Below, in pieces: positions 8,501-16,438 of a DNA stretch of 64,000 bases. Position 1 is the first letter of the stretch. Each line of letters starts with the position of its first letter. The notes below the pieces were generated by a model. The model was not told where the DNA came from and made no database searches. It saw only the letters and a program-made list of their open reading frames with translations. The DNA is from Spirosoma aureum (lineage in GTDB: Bacteria; Bacteroidota; Bacteroidia; Cytophagales; Spirosomataceae). The DNA lies in assembly GCF_011604685.1 (NCBI RefSeq), contig NZ_CP050063.1:507001-571000 (forward strand), given 5' to 3'. Made by a program: the position numbers and the translations under genes.

Positions 8501-10554
8501 GCCCGCCCTTTACCAATACGCAACGTTTTGTCAGAAGGGACACCGTATATTTTCAATGAATCAGATAGCGTAAATCGGTCGACTCCACGGATCGTCAAGA
8601 ATTTATCATCCAGATTGATCGTCGCGTTTTTTGTGCTGTCATTTGATGCAAACAGCGATTGTACCTGAAAATTATCGTAATCCCGTTTCCCTACGTAAGC
8701 CAGTACATAAAGATATCCCTTCCGGCTCAACCGCATCAGACCCGATGTCGGGTCGCGATCGATGTAGCCTTCCAAAACCATGCGGCCCAAGGCACCCCGC
8801 AAGGCAACCGGGCTGACTTTGGTAGACTGTATAATATCATCGTCAAAAAAAGTCTGTTGCTTCTTGGTTGCGATGAAATTGGCGACGATCTGAAGTGGAT
8901 GAAAACCATAATCAACCGTCAGGTCGGAGTAGCGTTGTGGTTGAAAATAATCATATGATTCGAATCGAACGGGCACTTCACGCTTTGCCCCAACCTGATA
9001 AAAATCGACTTTTCGACGCTGTAAATCCCACCGAACTACTTCGGGTATAATGTAGAACTTATGGTATGAGTCGGAATACGGAACACGGGCATAGTCGGTG
9101 TGCTGTTCGCGGTCGAGCCAGGCAATATGCTGGTTTTTGTCGTACCTGAACTTTATGGATGGATGGGTTATCGAATCGGTATCGACATAGCCTACAAACG
9201 CGGCTGAACCTGCCGAAATTAGCGGTTTGGCACCCCCGGTTGTTCCACCAAATCCGGCGCTTGTTGTGTCGTTAGCGCTAAAATCGAATCGACGGCTACT
9301 GGCTTTGAAAGCTGGCTTGCCATTATACTTAACCGTCAACTGGGCTGGCTGGCCACTAGCCGATGCGCCCACCATCTGTGTGCCCGATAAAGCCAGGCCA
9401 CCCCGGTACTCAATATCCGGCCCTAAATCGGGTAGCTTAACATCATTCTGCCACGACATAAAACGTGGATACGTAACTGGTCCGCCTTTCTTCTTGCTAA
9501 CATATTCAAAGACGCCTTTAATAGGCTTCGCGGGTGTACCCGTTCGATTATCGTACGTAAGGGTCACATCATCGGCTGACAGACGCGGATTCATTGTTGT
9601 GAGCGAGTAATCGCTAAGCGTCACAAAAATATCCGGTCGACCAGCGGTCTCCCAGGTAAATTTGCCGCCCTGACCAACCCAAATGCCATCTTTGAGCATC
9701 AGGTCGCCACTCGTGTTTGTTACCAGCGCCGAATCTCCATTGGCAACAATCGCCAGCGTTACCTCTTTCAGGGTAAGCACAGCACCCGTAACCGACGGAA
9801 TAGGACGACGTTGCGGCACAAACTGAGCACCCAGCTGGCGCGGTTGAGTTGAGTCTGATGGGGTGGGGGTATCCCAGCCATCGAATCGAGACCGTTCTGC
9901 CGCAGCTTTGGCTGCCGCAATGGAATCGGCAGGCGTTGAGGACCCCGTTGTAGATACCGGTTGAGCAGTATCTATATAACGAAGCTGAAAGGTACCACCC
10001 TGTGCGTAGAGTTTGTTGTAATTGCTCGCGTAAAGTTCGTGCCGTTCGAGGAAACGACGGGCCGTTTCCAGACTTCGGGCAAAGGCTTTTGGGTCATTGG
10101 CATCGAACAGTTTTTCGGCTATTGTTAAAATGCCATCCACGTTGGCTGGCGTACCGGCTGATTGCTGGCTGGCACTGGCTTGATAAAGTGCTCCGTAAAA
10201 AGGAACAAAGTGAGTGGCTGCCTGAAGCCGTTTCTGGTTCATCTTACGGCTTAATACCATTACGCGCTCCTGTTGCTGGGCCGACAATCGATTTTCGGAC
10301 CACAACGATTGTAGGTCCGTTCCGGCCTTAACTCCTGCGGCTCCGCCCGTTGCCATTAGTTTCTGCACCTCGGCCATAAACTGATCTGGTTTATCGGAGA
10401 GCCGGACTGCCTGACCATAAGCCGTGGAAAAGGCGAAGCAAAGCATGAAGATCGCCCTGGTCTGTACTGACAATGACCACCTTAGCAAATTGGAGCGCGA
10501 CCGTAATCTGTGATGAAACAGATTACCAGGGTGAATAGCGTAAATACGATTCAT
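5500..10554 (-). CDS. Very large exported protein of unknown function (1684 residues)
   Basis: The protein opens with an Arg-rich stretch and then a hydrophobic segment ending FSTAYGQA (about residues 33-49), read as a signal peptide with a long n-region. The rest is rich in short beta-like segments with many Asn, Gly, Asp and Lys and has no membrane helix, so it is probably periplasmic or surface-exposed. A Pro/Lys-rich stretch begins near residue 1640 and the last 25 residues are almost only Lys, Glu and Asp. I recognise no catalytic motif and no T9SS tail. It lies 59 bp downstream of prmA on the same strand and ends in a strong terminator. A role in the envelope is plausible but unproven. 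Confidence 0.85.
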   Translation of the reverse strand: MNRIYAIHPGNLFHHRLRSRSNLLRWSLSVQTRAIFMLCFAFSTAYGQAVRLSDKPDQFMAEVQKLMATGGAAGVKAGTDLQSLWSENRLSAQQQERVMVLSRKMNQKRLQAATHFVPFYGALYQASASQQSAGTPANVDGILTIAEKLFDANDPKAFARSLETARRFLERHELYASNYNKLYAQGGTFQLRYIDTAQPVSTTGSSTPADSIAAAKAAAERSRFDGWDTPTPSDSTQPRQLGAQFVPQRRPIPSVTGAVLTLKEVTLAIVANGDSALVTNTSGDLMLKDGIWVGQGGKFTWETAGRPDIFVTLSDYSLTTMNPRLSADDVTLTYDNRTGTPAKPIKGVFEYVSKKKGGPVTYPRFMSWQNDVKLPDLGPDIEYRGGLALSGTQMVGASASGQPAQLTVKYNGKPAFKASSRRFDFSANDTTSAGFGGTTGGAKPLISAGSAAFVGYVDTDSITHPSIKFRYDKNQHIAWLDREQHTDYARVPYSDSYHKFYIIPEVVRWDLQRRKVDFYQVGAKREVPVRFESYDYFQPQRYSDLTVDYGFHPLQIVANFIATKKQQTFFDDDIIQSTKVSPVALRGALGRMVLEGYIDRDPTSGLMRLSRKGYLYVLAYVGKRDYDNFQVQSLFASNDSTKNATINLDDKFLTIRGVDRFTLSDSLKIYGVPSDKTLRIGKGRAFTLNGQLKAGTLRYAGRDLKFDYDKFAMNLNKIDSITFSSQKLAAQGKEGEIGGDIKYENPGTVYFGSADNKSGRIAGKKTTQRLVMPEGMTVYFNQPVRGDILYNQKVYFKIPAIDNDSLGKGDISFVGTFHSDGIFPPFKAELKTMPDNTLGFVHKAPATGYPVYSSKKGAAPSNVKFTGELTMDKSGLRAEGVLNHLTASLNTKGILFMTDSLLASGDKGEIKEGLVGKGYFPQVQLNNYSLKWWPKADSMVITTQKNNFNFYNATTNLEGGLVLRSAGLFGKGTLRRKDSEAISKNIKFNKEGFVADNAQFKIVSDKEANRPILLGNDINVDFNQTKGIVGLAINTTKNTSIDDTLAGSSMEFPFAAYKTSINRAQWNLNAKTIAMKGDVKTSTFTATAAEQEGLTFNGSAALYDVEKMMLNISGVPYVTSADARIYPDKGLVTIRRNGEMLALKNAKLELDTVTLFHRLKNGNIQVLSRTRFAGDATYQFATAKGDTASIKMGSFELKEAPAVASANLTADTKKPVRGKRNAAQKPATTYFTVARADVDEDDNLQLAPKMLFKGAITMQAPERDLALDGSIKPALKKRQDLISGWIPFKEKIAERLEIKVDKNLKNEGGQQLVAGIHFRLGNAGLYPTFLSPKEDPKDEDLFSATGIMSYDEKDKVYRIVSKGSDLPAGQPALAAAPTDSTSRPDSAAASDDVENAFTFNDARGLMTFKGKMNLLNSGPNEYLLTSGSARINIDSTQYRLNTLLAFAFPVPDQINSVIADKLVKTNQEEKNDEAADDDLNRLSDKLLPLIGQQAVDAYRAKAQNQHVPLNQASPKLNSMLVFANANLRWSDKFSAFYSTGQLGVSNMSATDINAQMDGFVEIRKTANGDEASIYLESSPDVWVFYDYKPGNTPASIGQLAIITSEQDINDRLLAGSKNSSKATVEIVPATLDEKTVFVERYLDQYKTKAKPAPKPKLQPGQKVVKDEKKKDEKKKDKEAEKEGF

Positions 10555-10613
10555 TATATATCTGTTGCGAAAAACGTTGTTCTAACGTCTACTTGACTAG
10601 TTGTACCAGGATT

Positions 10614-11456
10614 CTATTTCTTGAATAAAAGAGAGGTCCACTCTCGGATGGCCATCTTTTTTATAAGTTTAAGGCCCGAATCGATCGCTTTTTGTTGGAT
10701 ATCCGGCGCATCATGTTCATAGAAACCGCTTACCAGTAAATATCCGTCTTCATTTAATAAGTCTGTGTAAGTCGGGATTTCGGCCAGTAATACGTTTCGG
10801 TTGATATTGGCCAGCACAACATCATATTGGCTGGGTTCGCCTTCGCTACCTGAGTTAATATCGTCGATTGTTCCCTGAAACACCGAAACCTGCGGGCAAT
10901 CGTTCAGTTCGGCATTCTCGCGAGCATTTTCAACCGCCCAGTCTTCAATATCAAAAGCCAGCACGGCCTGTGCGCCCATCTTAGCCGCCAGAATTGCCAG
11001 GATGCCTGTTCCACTGCCGACATCAAGTACTGTTTTCTCCGCAAAATCAAGGCCAAGTTGCTGTTCGAGCATCATGGCCGTGGTTTCGTGGTGGCCTGTG
11101 CCAAATGACATCTTCGGATTAATGATGATATCGTAACGAAACCGGGCGTCCGCTTGATGAAAGGACGCCCGGACCCGGACACTGTTAGCTACTTCTATCG
11201 GCTCATAATCGCGCTCCCACTCGGCGTTCCAGTTTCGTTTTTCTAACGAATGGACTTCATAGGCTATTGCGGTTTGATTCGTGTATTTAGCAACAAGTTC
11301 CTGTACGGCCTTTTCATCAAAATCCGAGTCAATGATATAGGCATTCAACCCTTCATTCGTATCCACAAATGACTCGAAACCAAGTTCGGCCAGTTCGGCG
11401 GTGAGGATATCGGAATAATCAGGGGAAATGTGCAGTTGAAGTTCAATATAATTCAT
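10614..11456 (-). CDS. prmA: Ribosomal protein L11 methyltransferase PrmA
   Basis: A 280-residue protein from the start MNYIELQL. An upstream in-frame start would add 17 residues but does not fit the family N-terminus. PrmA trimethylates lysines and the N-terminus of ribosomal protein L11, using S-adenosylmethionine, in the cytoplasm. The N-terminal substrate-binding domain covers about 1-110. The methyltransferase domain shows MSFGTGHHETT, the SAM loop VLDVGSGTGILAI and the NINRN catalytic-region motif (family NPPY-like). Length and motif order match Bacteroidota PrmA. It lies 66 bp after the thioredoxin-like fragment and 59 bp before the large exported protein, all on the minus strand. Confidence 0.95.
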   Translation of the reverse strand: MNYIELQLHISPDYSDILTAELAELGFESFVDTNEGLNAYIIDSDFDEKAVQELVAKYTNQTAIAYEVHSLEKRNWNAEWERDYEPIEVANSVRVRASFHQADARFRYDIIINPKMSFGTGHHETTAMMLEQQLGLDFAEKTVLDVGSGTGILAILAAKMGAQAVLAFDIEDWAVENARENAELNDCPQVSVFQGTIDDINSGSEGEPSQYDVVLANINRNVLLAEIPTYTDLLNEDGYLLVSGFYEHDAPDIQQKAIDSGLKLIKKMAIREWTSLLFKK

Positions 11457-11522
11457 ACCTCTAAGGTAATGAAAAAGGCAAGCCACATGGGTTGCCTTTC
11501 GGTACAACCTAAAGCTAATTCA

Positions 11523-11993
11523 TTATTTCAGGGTTCCATTTTTCATTTTCTGGAACGATTCCTGAAGCGCAGTAATCATCGGAGAGTTTCGTTCTTTTTC
11601 CTTTTTGACCGCTTTCTCCTGCCACTCAATGGCTTCATCCCTGCGCCCCAGAAAATAAAGGATGTGAGCATAGGTATCCATCAAACTACCCTCTTCCCGA
11701 TACTCAAGCGACCGCTTCGACCAGATTAGTGCTTTTTGCAAATAAACCGAGTCCCGGGTTAGCTCCTGAAAGTCCCAGGCCGCCTGATTTAACGCAGATA
11801 CAAAGCGCTGGGTGTTCGGATTCGGTACGAACGACATCTGTCCGGGCCGTACGGTCGTTTTAAAGGTTCCATTTGTGGACGGCATTTCGCCCCGCATCCG
11901 TCGTTGATTGTCTAACTCGTCCAGCTTTTGGATGGAGGCAACCCGGGCGGGCATACCCGCGAACCTACACTCCAAAGAACTAACTAAAAGCAC
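11523..11993 (-). pseudogene. C-terminal fragment of a thioredoxin-like/TPR protein
   Basis: The 156-codon frame opens at a GTG (11993); an ATG at 11954 is an alternative. Its last 90 residues (NQAAWDFQELT, ALIWSKRSLE, YAHILYFLGRRDEAIEWQEKAV) match the helical TPR-like C-terminus common in Bacteroidota thioredoxin-family exported proteins. The signal peptide and the CxxC thioredoxin domain that should precede it are missing. Upstream lies AT-rich sequence and the accessory island, so I infer that the 5' part was lost at an insertion or rearrangement border. A free-standing short gene remains possible. Confidence 0.5.
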
Positions 11994-12174
11994 TCCACCA
12001 GCTCATCCGACACCTACCCGAGTGTGACGGTAGGTCTAAACTACAGCAAAGCAAATATGTATAGTATACTATTTAAACAATATTAAATATATTATTATAA
12101 ATTAAATAATTTAATTAGATACTTGTGCGGCCAATCAATAGTTTTACAAAATCATAAACCATTTTACAGAAATC

Positions 12175-13788
12175 ATGATTAATAAATATTTAAGTCGTCC
12201 TTTAGTTATTATGTTTATAATAACTGGCTTGTAATCATGTCGCATCCAGGAGGATAGTTTAGGAATTCCGGCAAAATCAGTAGCCATAACGATTGATGAA
12301 GCAAAGAGTTGGTATGAAACATCCAGTTCGGCTCGTGCTCGAGTGGCGACTAAAAAGCAAAACCAGCTAGCCTTCTGGAAGTATGCCCAACAAGGGAAAC
12401 TTGCCAACGGCATTGATGTAGTGTCTGTTCCGTTATTGTATAATTCAAACGTTCCGGTTAGTGTCCCGAGTGATGAAAATTTTACCAGAAAAGGCAGTAT
12501 TTATTCGCTTCCCAGTTTTGATCGGGCAGGGTATCAAATCTAGCAAAAGCTCCTGATTTCTAAGGATGAGAATGGTAATTTACGGTCTGTAACTATCACC
12601 ATTATTCCGGAACGAAACGAGCAACGGAAAAAGCAAGCCGTGAAAAAAGCTACCTTTTCGGGAGTAGTCCTGCTGATGAATGATGCGGGGGATAATTATA
12701 AAATAGGGTGGCGTTATAAAAAAGGAAAATTAACCGATACATTTTCCTCACCTGATCAAAATGCGAATGCAAGGTTGTCTTCGTATTCATGCAAGGTCGC
12801 CTTCTATCAACTTATGGCTCAGAACCCTGGCGGTAGTAGCAGTTATCACTGTGACCCATTCGCGAATAAAGCGTGTCTACCCGACGCCTTTCTGGACGCA
12901 TCCACGGGCGGGTTCTAGGTGAAAATTGCTGAACTTGATGCTACCTGCAATGATGGAATTCCTAATGGGGCTCCAATTCGAGAAAATCCGTGGGATGATG
13001 AATCGAGTTGGGTCGCAGTAAATCCAAGTGGTGGTGGAGGTGGACAAGTTATCAGGGATCCATTCATTCCCACGAATGAAACAACACCGATTGATTATGG
13101 GATGCCCATTGATCTTACTCCAATGGACGCGTTTGCTTGGGAAATGGCAAATCGTATTGGCCCAGACGTGTATCTAACTAGTGCAGAGATAGAGTTCCTT
13201 AGTGAAAATTGGGACTTTACATATGATTTTAGAGATTACGTAAGTTTAAACAATATCAAGCCTGATTTAGGTAAGAACTTAGACGGATGGTTTTATGACG
13301 AAAATGACTTTCAGAATTATAAAATTCCACTCAAAGTTGTCGGGCGAGACAGCTACAATGAAGAAACAGATTACAGGCTATATGAGAGAGAGTGCGAGGC
13401 TTACACATTCTTATTCGATAAAGCGAACAGCTCAGGCCAAGAGTATGGAGCCTATATAACAACGAAAGGAATAATTGTTCTGCCTGCTAATAAAGCTCAA
13501 CTTACGCCAGATGGGACAAGAGCCATTGAATTTTTGATATGGAAGATGAGCAAAACTTCAAGCAGAGAAATTGTCCCGACTAATCAGGGTACCTATGTAG
13601 TACGAGGTTATATCCATACACACCCTAGCCCACCAGGTATAGCTAGTCCATCAAATGCTGATAGGCAATTTGCCCAGAGGCACCCCGGAGTGAGTCACTA
13701 TGTTATGAACCAGTTTGTTATCAATCAATTTTTTTCCGATGGAAGTACTCAGCCATACGCTGGCGTTTTTGAAAAGCGCTGCCCATAG
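12175..13788 (+). pseudogene. JAB/MPN-domain lipoprotein gene with three in-frame stop codons
   Basis: A single frame runs from the ATG at 12175 to the stop at 13786-13788 (538 codons) with no frameshift. It is cut by TAA at 12232-12234, TAG at 12541-12543 and TAG at 12916-12918. The N-terminus is a lipoprotein signal, MINKYLSRPLVIM then FIITGL-stop-SCR, so the first stop lies right before the lipobox Cys. A Leu codon TTA there would restore it. The C-terminus has YIHTHP followed by SNAD, a JAMM-like zinc metalloprotease signature as in JAB-domain proteins near polymorphic toxins. The part after the last stop (12919-13788, GTG start, 289 residues) could still be made. Decay by point mutation is the simplest reading. 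Confidence 0.7.
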
Positions 13789-14323
13789 CCATTATAGCAA
13801 ATCGTACTCACTATGGCTACTCTTGATGGTCCATTCACTCGTCTCAACGGGACAGTCGCAGCCTGTTCAGTTGATGAATCTTGTCTTGCAAGATAAGATA
13901 CTTGAAAAGGTACTTAAAGAATACCAACAAGTAAGCAAGGCTAAGGTCATTGCTGTAGTCATTGAACGTTATGATAATGACTATACGTACACGCTCAGTG
14001 ATATCGGTTTGTTTGATTCAGTTAAAAGAAATCCAACGACCACGTATGGTAAATGGAATAACACGATTTTGCTATTTTATTCAGGAGTCGAATCCGTCAT
14101 CAGTAATTTGGACACGAATGCGGTTAATCGCATACAAAAACAGCTTAGGTCCATATTACCAGACCAATTCAGTGACCAGAAGGTGTCCAATGATGGCATT
14201 ATAGAGGAGAAGGCCATCTTGTTTGACGAAATTATTTGGCGTTTTAAAGTACGTGATAGAAGGTTACTGTGGCTACGTAAAAATCTGGATTATCAAACTG
14301 AAAAAATTCCCTACCTCAAATAG
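13739..14323 (+). CDS. Exported protein of unknown function, partner of the JAB gene
   Basis: About 194 residues from the ATG at 13739; a TTG at 13715 and an ATG at 13827 region are alternatives. The start lies 50 bp inside the end of the JAB frame, which suggests coupled translation. A hydrophobic stretch (YSLWLLLMVHSLVS) ending in TGQSQ looks like a signal peptide with an unusually long n-region. The mature part is mixed Lys/Asp/Tyr-rich with no motif that I recognise. The pairing with a JAB-domain protein suggests a substrate or an immunity-type partner, but this rests only on position. A rho-independent terminator follows at 14393. Confidence 0.65.
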   Translation: MEVLSHTLAFLKSAAHSHYSKSYSLWLLLMVHSLVSTGQSQPVQLMNLVLQDKILEKVLKEYQQVSKAKVIAVVIERYDNDYTYTLSDIGLFDSVKRNPTTTYGKWNNTILLFYSGVESVISNLDTNAVNRIQKQLRSILPDQFSDQKVSNDGIIEEKAILFDEIIWRFKVRDRRLLWLRKNLDYQTEKIPYLK

Positions 14324-14392
14324 TTCTCTTCGGAAGAGACGTTCGAAGTGGATTGTTGACAGACAGTCCGCTTTGAATGATATCACTAACAA

Positions 14393-14433
14393 AAAGCCCC
14401 GATCTTGATAGCGCCAAGCCAGATCGGGGCTTT
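14393..14433 (+). terminator. Terminator after the JAB operon
   Basis: A 13-bp perfect stem (14393-14405 with 14421-14433, AAAGCCCCGATCT) ends in TTT. It lies 70 bp downstream of the partner gene. Confidence 0.75.
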
Positions 14434-14441
14434 GTCTCCCA

Positions 14442-14567
14442 CCTAAGCCGTATTTTCATAACTGATCTGTTGGTTTGCCCTACTTTCTGGCCCAAAATTT
14501 GGAAGATTTGACATCATAAAATGTATTTGCATAAAATGTAAATATGTATGATACTCCGGCGAACCTA
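14442..14567 (+). repeat. 125-bp imperfect direct repeat, copy 1 (5' end of an unknown gene)
   Basis: It matches 15319-15444 over about 125 bp, with best identity at TACTTTCTGGCCC, ATTTGACATCA and ACTCCGGCGAACCTA. The copy ends in a start-like frame, MYDTPANL at 14544, which stops after 38 codons. The shared part therefore looks like upstream region plus first codons of one gene family. Confidence 0.6.
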
Positions 14568-14672
14568 TGTGAGGATTTAAAAGGAGCCTCTTCCTGGTAC
14601 CCCGGTCGATTCGTGTCAGGGGAAAACTTAACATCTCCCGCAAGTACAAACTGTAATTAGCGATTAAAGGAC

Positions 14673-15095
14673 ATGAAAACTCAAAGAACGATTGGATTTG
14701 TGAAAAGTGGGCTTAGCACAAAAATGCTTCTTCTGTTCTGTTTAATCACGTATCTGGGGATACATGAATATGACGGAAAATGGAATTTACCTATACTAGC
14801 CTGGCAGGTAATAGGTCTCATGGCTGGTTCGCCATTCATTAAGATTCTTTCAGGATTTGTCATTTTATGCTGGCTTTATCTTTGGGTGATGCTCCTGAAG
14901 GAGCGTATCGTGTTTAACACTGGACTAGTCGTTGTTTTTGCCTGTTTATATGCGCTTGCCCTATTTTATGCGTATGACCAAATTGAGGTGTATTCAACGT
15001 TAGGTCACCTGAATGTAAACTTCCTGTTGTATGCCTTACCGTTTGCTCTTTTCACCGCTAGTACTGCCCTGTTGTTTAGGAGATTAAAGCAATAA
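14673..15095 (+). CDS. Small four-helix membrane protein
   Basis: A 140-residue protein with four hydrophobic helices (about residues 15-30, 45-75, 82-100 and 115-132) and a basic C-terminus (RRLKQ). Short polar loops hold WNLPILAWQ and YDQIEVYSTLGH. No family is recognised and no catalytic residue is evident. It stands alone between the two copies of a 125-bp direct repeat, which suggests that it came in, or was left behind, by a duplication or transposition event. It could be an immunity-type protein, but nothing in the sequence proves that. Confidence 0.7.
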   Translation: MKTQRTIGFVKSGLSTKMLLLFCLITYLGIHEYDGKWNLPILAWQVIGLMAGSPFIKILSGFVILCWLYLWVMLLKERIVFNTGLVVVFACLYALALFYAYDQIEVYSTLGHLNVNFLLYALPFALFTASTALLFRRLKQ

Positions 15096-15189
15096 TTGAA
15101 GACTGTGACCTTACACGATCATTAGGGTTGACAGACTCAAACCTTGTAGGTTTTTTTGGTGTAAAGCAGCTCGAACGGTACAATTCAGT

Positions 15190-15228
15190 GGGCCAATGGA
15201 ACATTTGAGCGAAATGTTCCATTGGCCC
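15190..15228 (+). terminator. 17-bp perfect hairpin
   Basis: Arms 15190-15206 and 15212-15228 are perfectly complementary around GAGCG and are followed by CGTTTT. It lies about 95 bp after the membrane-protein gene and is probably its terminator. Confidence 0.7.
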
Positions 15229-15318
15229 CGTTTTACTGGTAAAAAGCCAGAGGAACCAGGGTAATAAGTTTAGGTAGATTCATTTACTGGGGAATATCTA
15301 CCTGATCTTTTAAGCATG

Positions 15319-15444
15319 CCTTAGCCATATTTTCACACATGTGTGGTTAATACGCTCTACTTTCTTGCCCATAATTTTGAGGATTTGATATCAGAAAAAA
15401 TATATTTACATTTTATGTAAATATATGAAACTCCGGCGAACCTA
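15319..15444 (+). repeat. 125-bp imperfect direct repeat, copy 2
   Basis: The partner of 14442-14567. Its end reads YETPANL in the same frame as copy 1, but without an ATG (ATA instead). It also contains a short inverted repeat, ATTTACAT/ATGTAAAT. Confidence 0.6.
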
Positions 15445-15672
15445 CCCCGTGAAGAGTACCTTGCCAAACGGCAATCCCTCTTCCAACTCGTGCAGAAAGC
15501 AAAGCGTGTGCAACTCAATCCCGATGAACGCCTTGAAAGTAAAGGCTCAACAGGTAAGAGAGCCCATATACAAGGTGCATGCCAGCCTCGTATCAGATTA
15601 CCTGCGCAGCAAGTTAGGCAACCCAAGAATCCCAGTTATCACCCTGTAAGCGAAAGATCTAAAGTCAAATAA
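15421..15672 (+). pseudogene. Decayed gene fragment of unknown family
   Basis: From the repeat copy 2 the frame runs IYETPANLPREEYLAKRQ, then LVQKAKRVQLNPDERLESK, which reads like real protein. After about 15545 this frame turns into unlikely sequence, while another frame (QQVREPIYKVHASLVSDYL) becomes the plausible one. That indicates a frameshift. No ATG starts it. I could not name the family; a mobile-element gene is one option. Confidence 0.35.
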
Positions 15673-15871
15673 ACAAACTGGCTAACTTAGTTATCAAATA
15701 GAGATATATAAAAACATATTTGGTCTAATCGATATCATATCAACCTGAGGGATTGCCTCGCTGATCTATTCTAAAGCATATTGGTCTGGGTAATATTTGC
15801 TATAAACCATGGGTTAGTTTGAAAAGGGCGTTCAGTCGAATCGAAATTTGATTAGTTTCACTGAACTAAAA

Positions 15872-16333
15872 ATGGCATCCATGACCCCCGAAACAGCCTT
15901 TACCTACGCTAATCTCCTTGTTTTGCCCCAATGGCTCTTTATGATCGTGGCTCCGCGTTGGCGGGTTACCCAGATGCTGGCTCGGATGCTCCCTATTCCC
16001 ATGATACTGGGCGGTATGTACATTTATTACCTGCTTATAGCACCAGTCGCTTCGGGTGGGCCCGGAATTGATTTTGGATCGTTCGGTTCATTGGCTGGTG
16101 TACAATCACTTTTTAAAGGACAGAAAGAGATTGTGCTCGGCGGGTGGATTCACTACCTGGCGTTTGATCTGGTTGCGGGTAGTTATGTACTCCGCGATGG
16201 ACAGAGTCAGGGTATTGCGCATGGATGGCTGATTCCCTGTCTGTTACTGTGTTTTATGCTCGGACCAATTGGCCTGCTTTTATATGGCTTACTGCGTATG
16301 TTTCTGGGAAATCGGACCGAAACAAAATTTTAA
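15872..16333 (+). CDS. ABA4-like (DUF4281) membrane protein
   Basis: A 153-residue protein from the ATG at 15872 (MASMTPETAF); an upstream TTG at 15848 would add eight residues. Four membrane helices carry family landmarks: an N-terminal NLLVLPQWLFMI, APRW, the middle segment GGWIHYLAFDLVAG, and the C-terminal LGPIGLLLYGLLR. ABA4-like proteins take part in carotenoid (neoxanthin) formation in plants; in bacteria the role is not established. Many Cytophagales are pigmented, so a link to carotenoid or flexirubin chemistry is possible but unproven. The next gene on the same strand starts about 105 bp downstream. Confidence 0.85.
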   Translation: MASMTPETAFTYANLLVLPQWLFMIVAPRWRVTQMLARMLPIPMILGGMYIYYLLIAPVASGGPGIDFGSFGSLAGVQSLFKGQKEIVLGGWIHYLAFDLVAGSYVLRDGQSQGIAHGWLIPCLLLCFMLGPIGLLLYGLLRMFLGNRTETKF

Positions 16334-16438
16334 TAAGATATTAAACATTTTTGATTGATTATAGTTGCGCTAAACCCTATCTTCACAGTAGGAAAATTAT
16401 TAGGGTAGAAAACCCTGCTTTTACCGTAACTGGTGACG

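Noticed and set aside
12175..13788. Stop-codon reassignment as an explanation for the three in-frame stops
   Set aside because: Other genes in the window end normally at TAA, TAG and TGA, so a code change is not supported.
14443..14649. 68-codon minus-strand frame at repeat copy 1
   Set aside because: It is antisense to the duplicated 5' end and shows no protein-like feature.
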